A stretch of 64,000 bases of DNA from Salipaludibacillus neizhouensis (GTDB lineage: Bacteria; Bacillota; Bacilli; Bacillales; Salisediminibacteriaceae). Under the pieces are notes generated by a model. That model was not told the DNA's origin and did no database searches. It was given only the letters and a program-made list of their open reading frames with translations. Where the stretch lies: the NCBI RefSeq assembly GCF_002886185.1, contig NZ_KZ614147.1:248001-312000 (forward strand), read 5' to 3'. A program made the translations under genes and the position numbers. Numbering within the stretch: the stretch's first letter is position 1; the number at the start of each line of letters is the position of its first letter. This document shows positions 63,649-64,000 of this stretch, in pieces.

Positions 63649-64000
63649 TCAATCACCCTCCTTTTCCTGCAAATTATTTTTCAGAGAACGGATTTTATCT
63701 CTTATCTTAGCAGCCTGCTCAAACTCCTCATTTTCTATTTGGGTCTTCAAAGTACTTCTTAGATTCTCTATTTCCCGGTGAACATGCAAATCCTTCCCTT
63801 TTCTTTTAGGTATTTTACCCGCATGCTCCGCGTTTCCTCCATGAATTCGTCTGAAGATAGGGTCTAACTTTTCATCAAAAGTCCGATAGCACTCTGCGCA
63901 ACCGAATCTTCCAATCTCCGCAAACTGCTGGTACGTCAACCCGCAGTTTTTACATGTGAGTTCTTCCCGCTGAGTCTTTAAGGAAGGACTTTCTTTTGTC
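63649..64000 (-). CDS. mcsA: McsA, activator of McsB (5' end outside window)
   Basis: C-terminal 117 residues of McsA; the frame stays open to the window edge, so the N-terminal part with the first zinc site is missing here. The second zinc site is visible as [20 protein letters not shown] and AEC, in two CxxC pairs. A UVR-like coiled coil follows ([19 protein letters not shown]). It activates McsB; ctsR is expected just beyond the edge. The gene overlaps the mcsB ribosome site. Confidence 0.93.
   Translation of the reverse strand, partial: TKESPSLKTQREELTCKNCGLTYQQFAEIGRFGCAECYRTFDEKLDPIFRRIHGGNAEHAGKIPKRKGKDLHVHREIENLRSTLKTQIENEEFEQAAKIRDKIRSLKNNLQEKEGD

Overview
The window reads as a low-GC Gram-positive chromosome of the Bacillaceae. 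From 11.2 kb to the right edge, gene content and order match the Bacillus subtilis ctsR/clpC to rpsI superregion almost gene for gene, all on the minus strand. Protein details (SigH, DisA, McsA/McsB, zinc-type S14 and L33, Ecf transporter genes after rplQ) also fit a spore-forming Bacillaceae, plausibly a halotolerant genus near Halobacillus, Pontibacillus or Virgibacillus. The genus cannot be fixed from the sequence alone.

Right to left, in transcription order, the core region holds: the stress genes mcsA (cut by the window edge), mcsB and clpC; radA and disA; yacL, ispD, ispF and gltX; a cysteine T-box leader with cysE, cysS, mrnC, rlmB and rae1; sigH; rpmG, secE, nusG, rplK and rplA; the L10 leader with rplJ and rplL; ybxB; rpoB, rpoC, rplGB, rpsL, rpsG, fusA and tuf; then the S10, spc and alpha ribosomal clusters from rpsJ to rplQ, with secY, adk, map and infA inside; ecfA1-ecfA2-ecfT; truA; and the L13 leader with rplM-rpsI. 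Together these make the ribosome, RNA polymerase, translation factors, the Sec channel and protein quality control. Several leaders and intercistronic regions are strongly structured: T-box, L10, L13, rplK-rplA, rpsK-rpoA, the rpoB upstream region and yacL-ispD.

From the left edge to about 11.15 kb lies an AT-rich accessory region abutting the 3' end of rpsI. It looks like an integrated mobile element, possibly a satellite or island with its own replicon. It carries a tyrosine integrase facing rpsI and a divergent excisionase-like gene. Leftward genes are a degraded archaeo-eukaryotic-type primase, a small zinc protein, a phage replication protein with a Phg_2220_C-like end, a DnaC-like loader, two tiny coupled genes and a decayed D5/P4-type helicase. 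Next come a well-formed candidate origin (three plus three inverted 9-bp iterons around an AT-rich core) and a divergent regulatory switch. There a rightward promoter overlaps a perfect 14-bp inverted repeat and drives an HTH gene overlapping a GIY-YIG-like nuclease gene. Beyond lie a secreted lipoprotein nuclease with 72-bp internal repeats, a GNAT acetyltransferase and an IS110-family transposase. No left attachment site was recognised and the genes that normally follow rpsI are absent, so the element probably runs past the left edge.

The most unusual items are the iteron origin that survives although its helicase gene is broken, and the HTH/GIY-YIG gene pair in the place of an immunity module.
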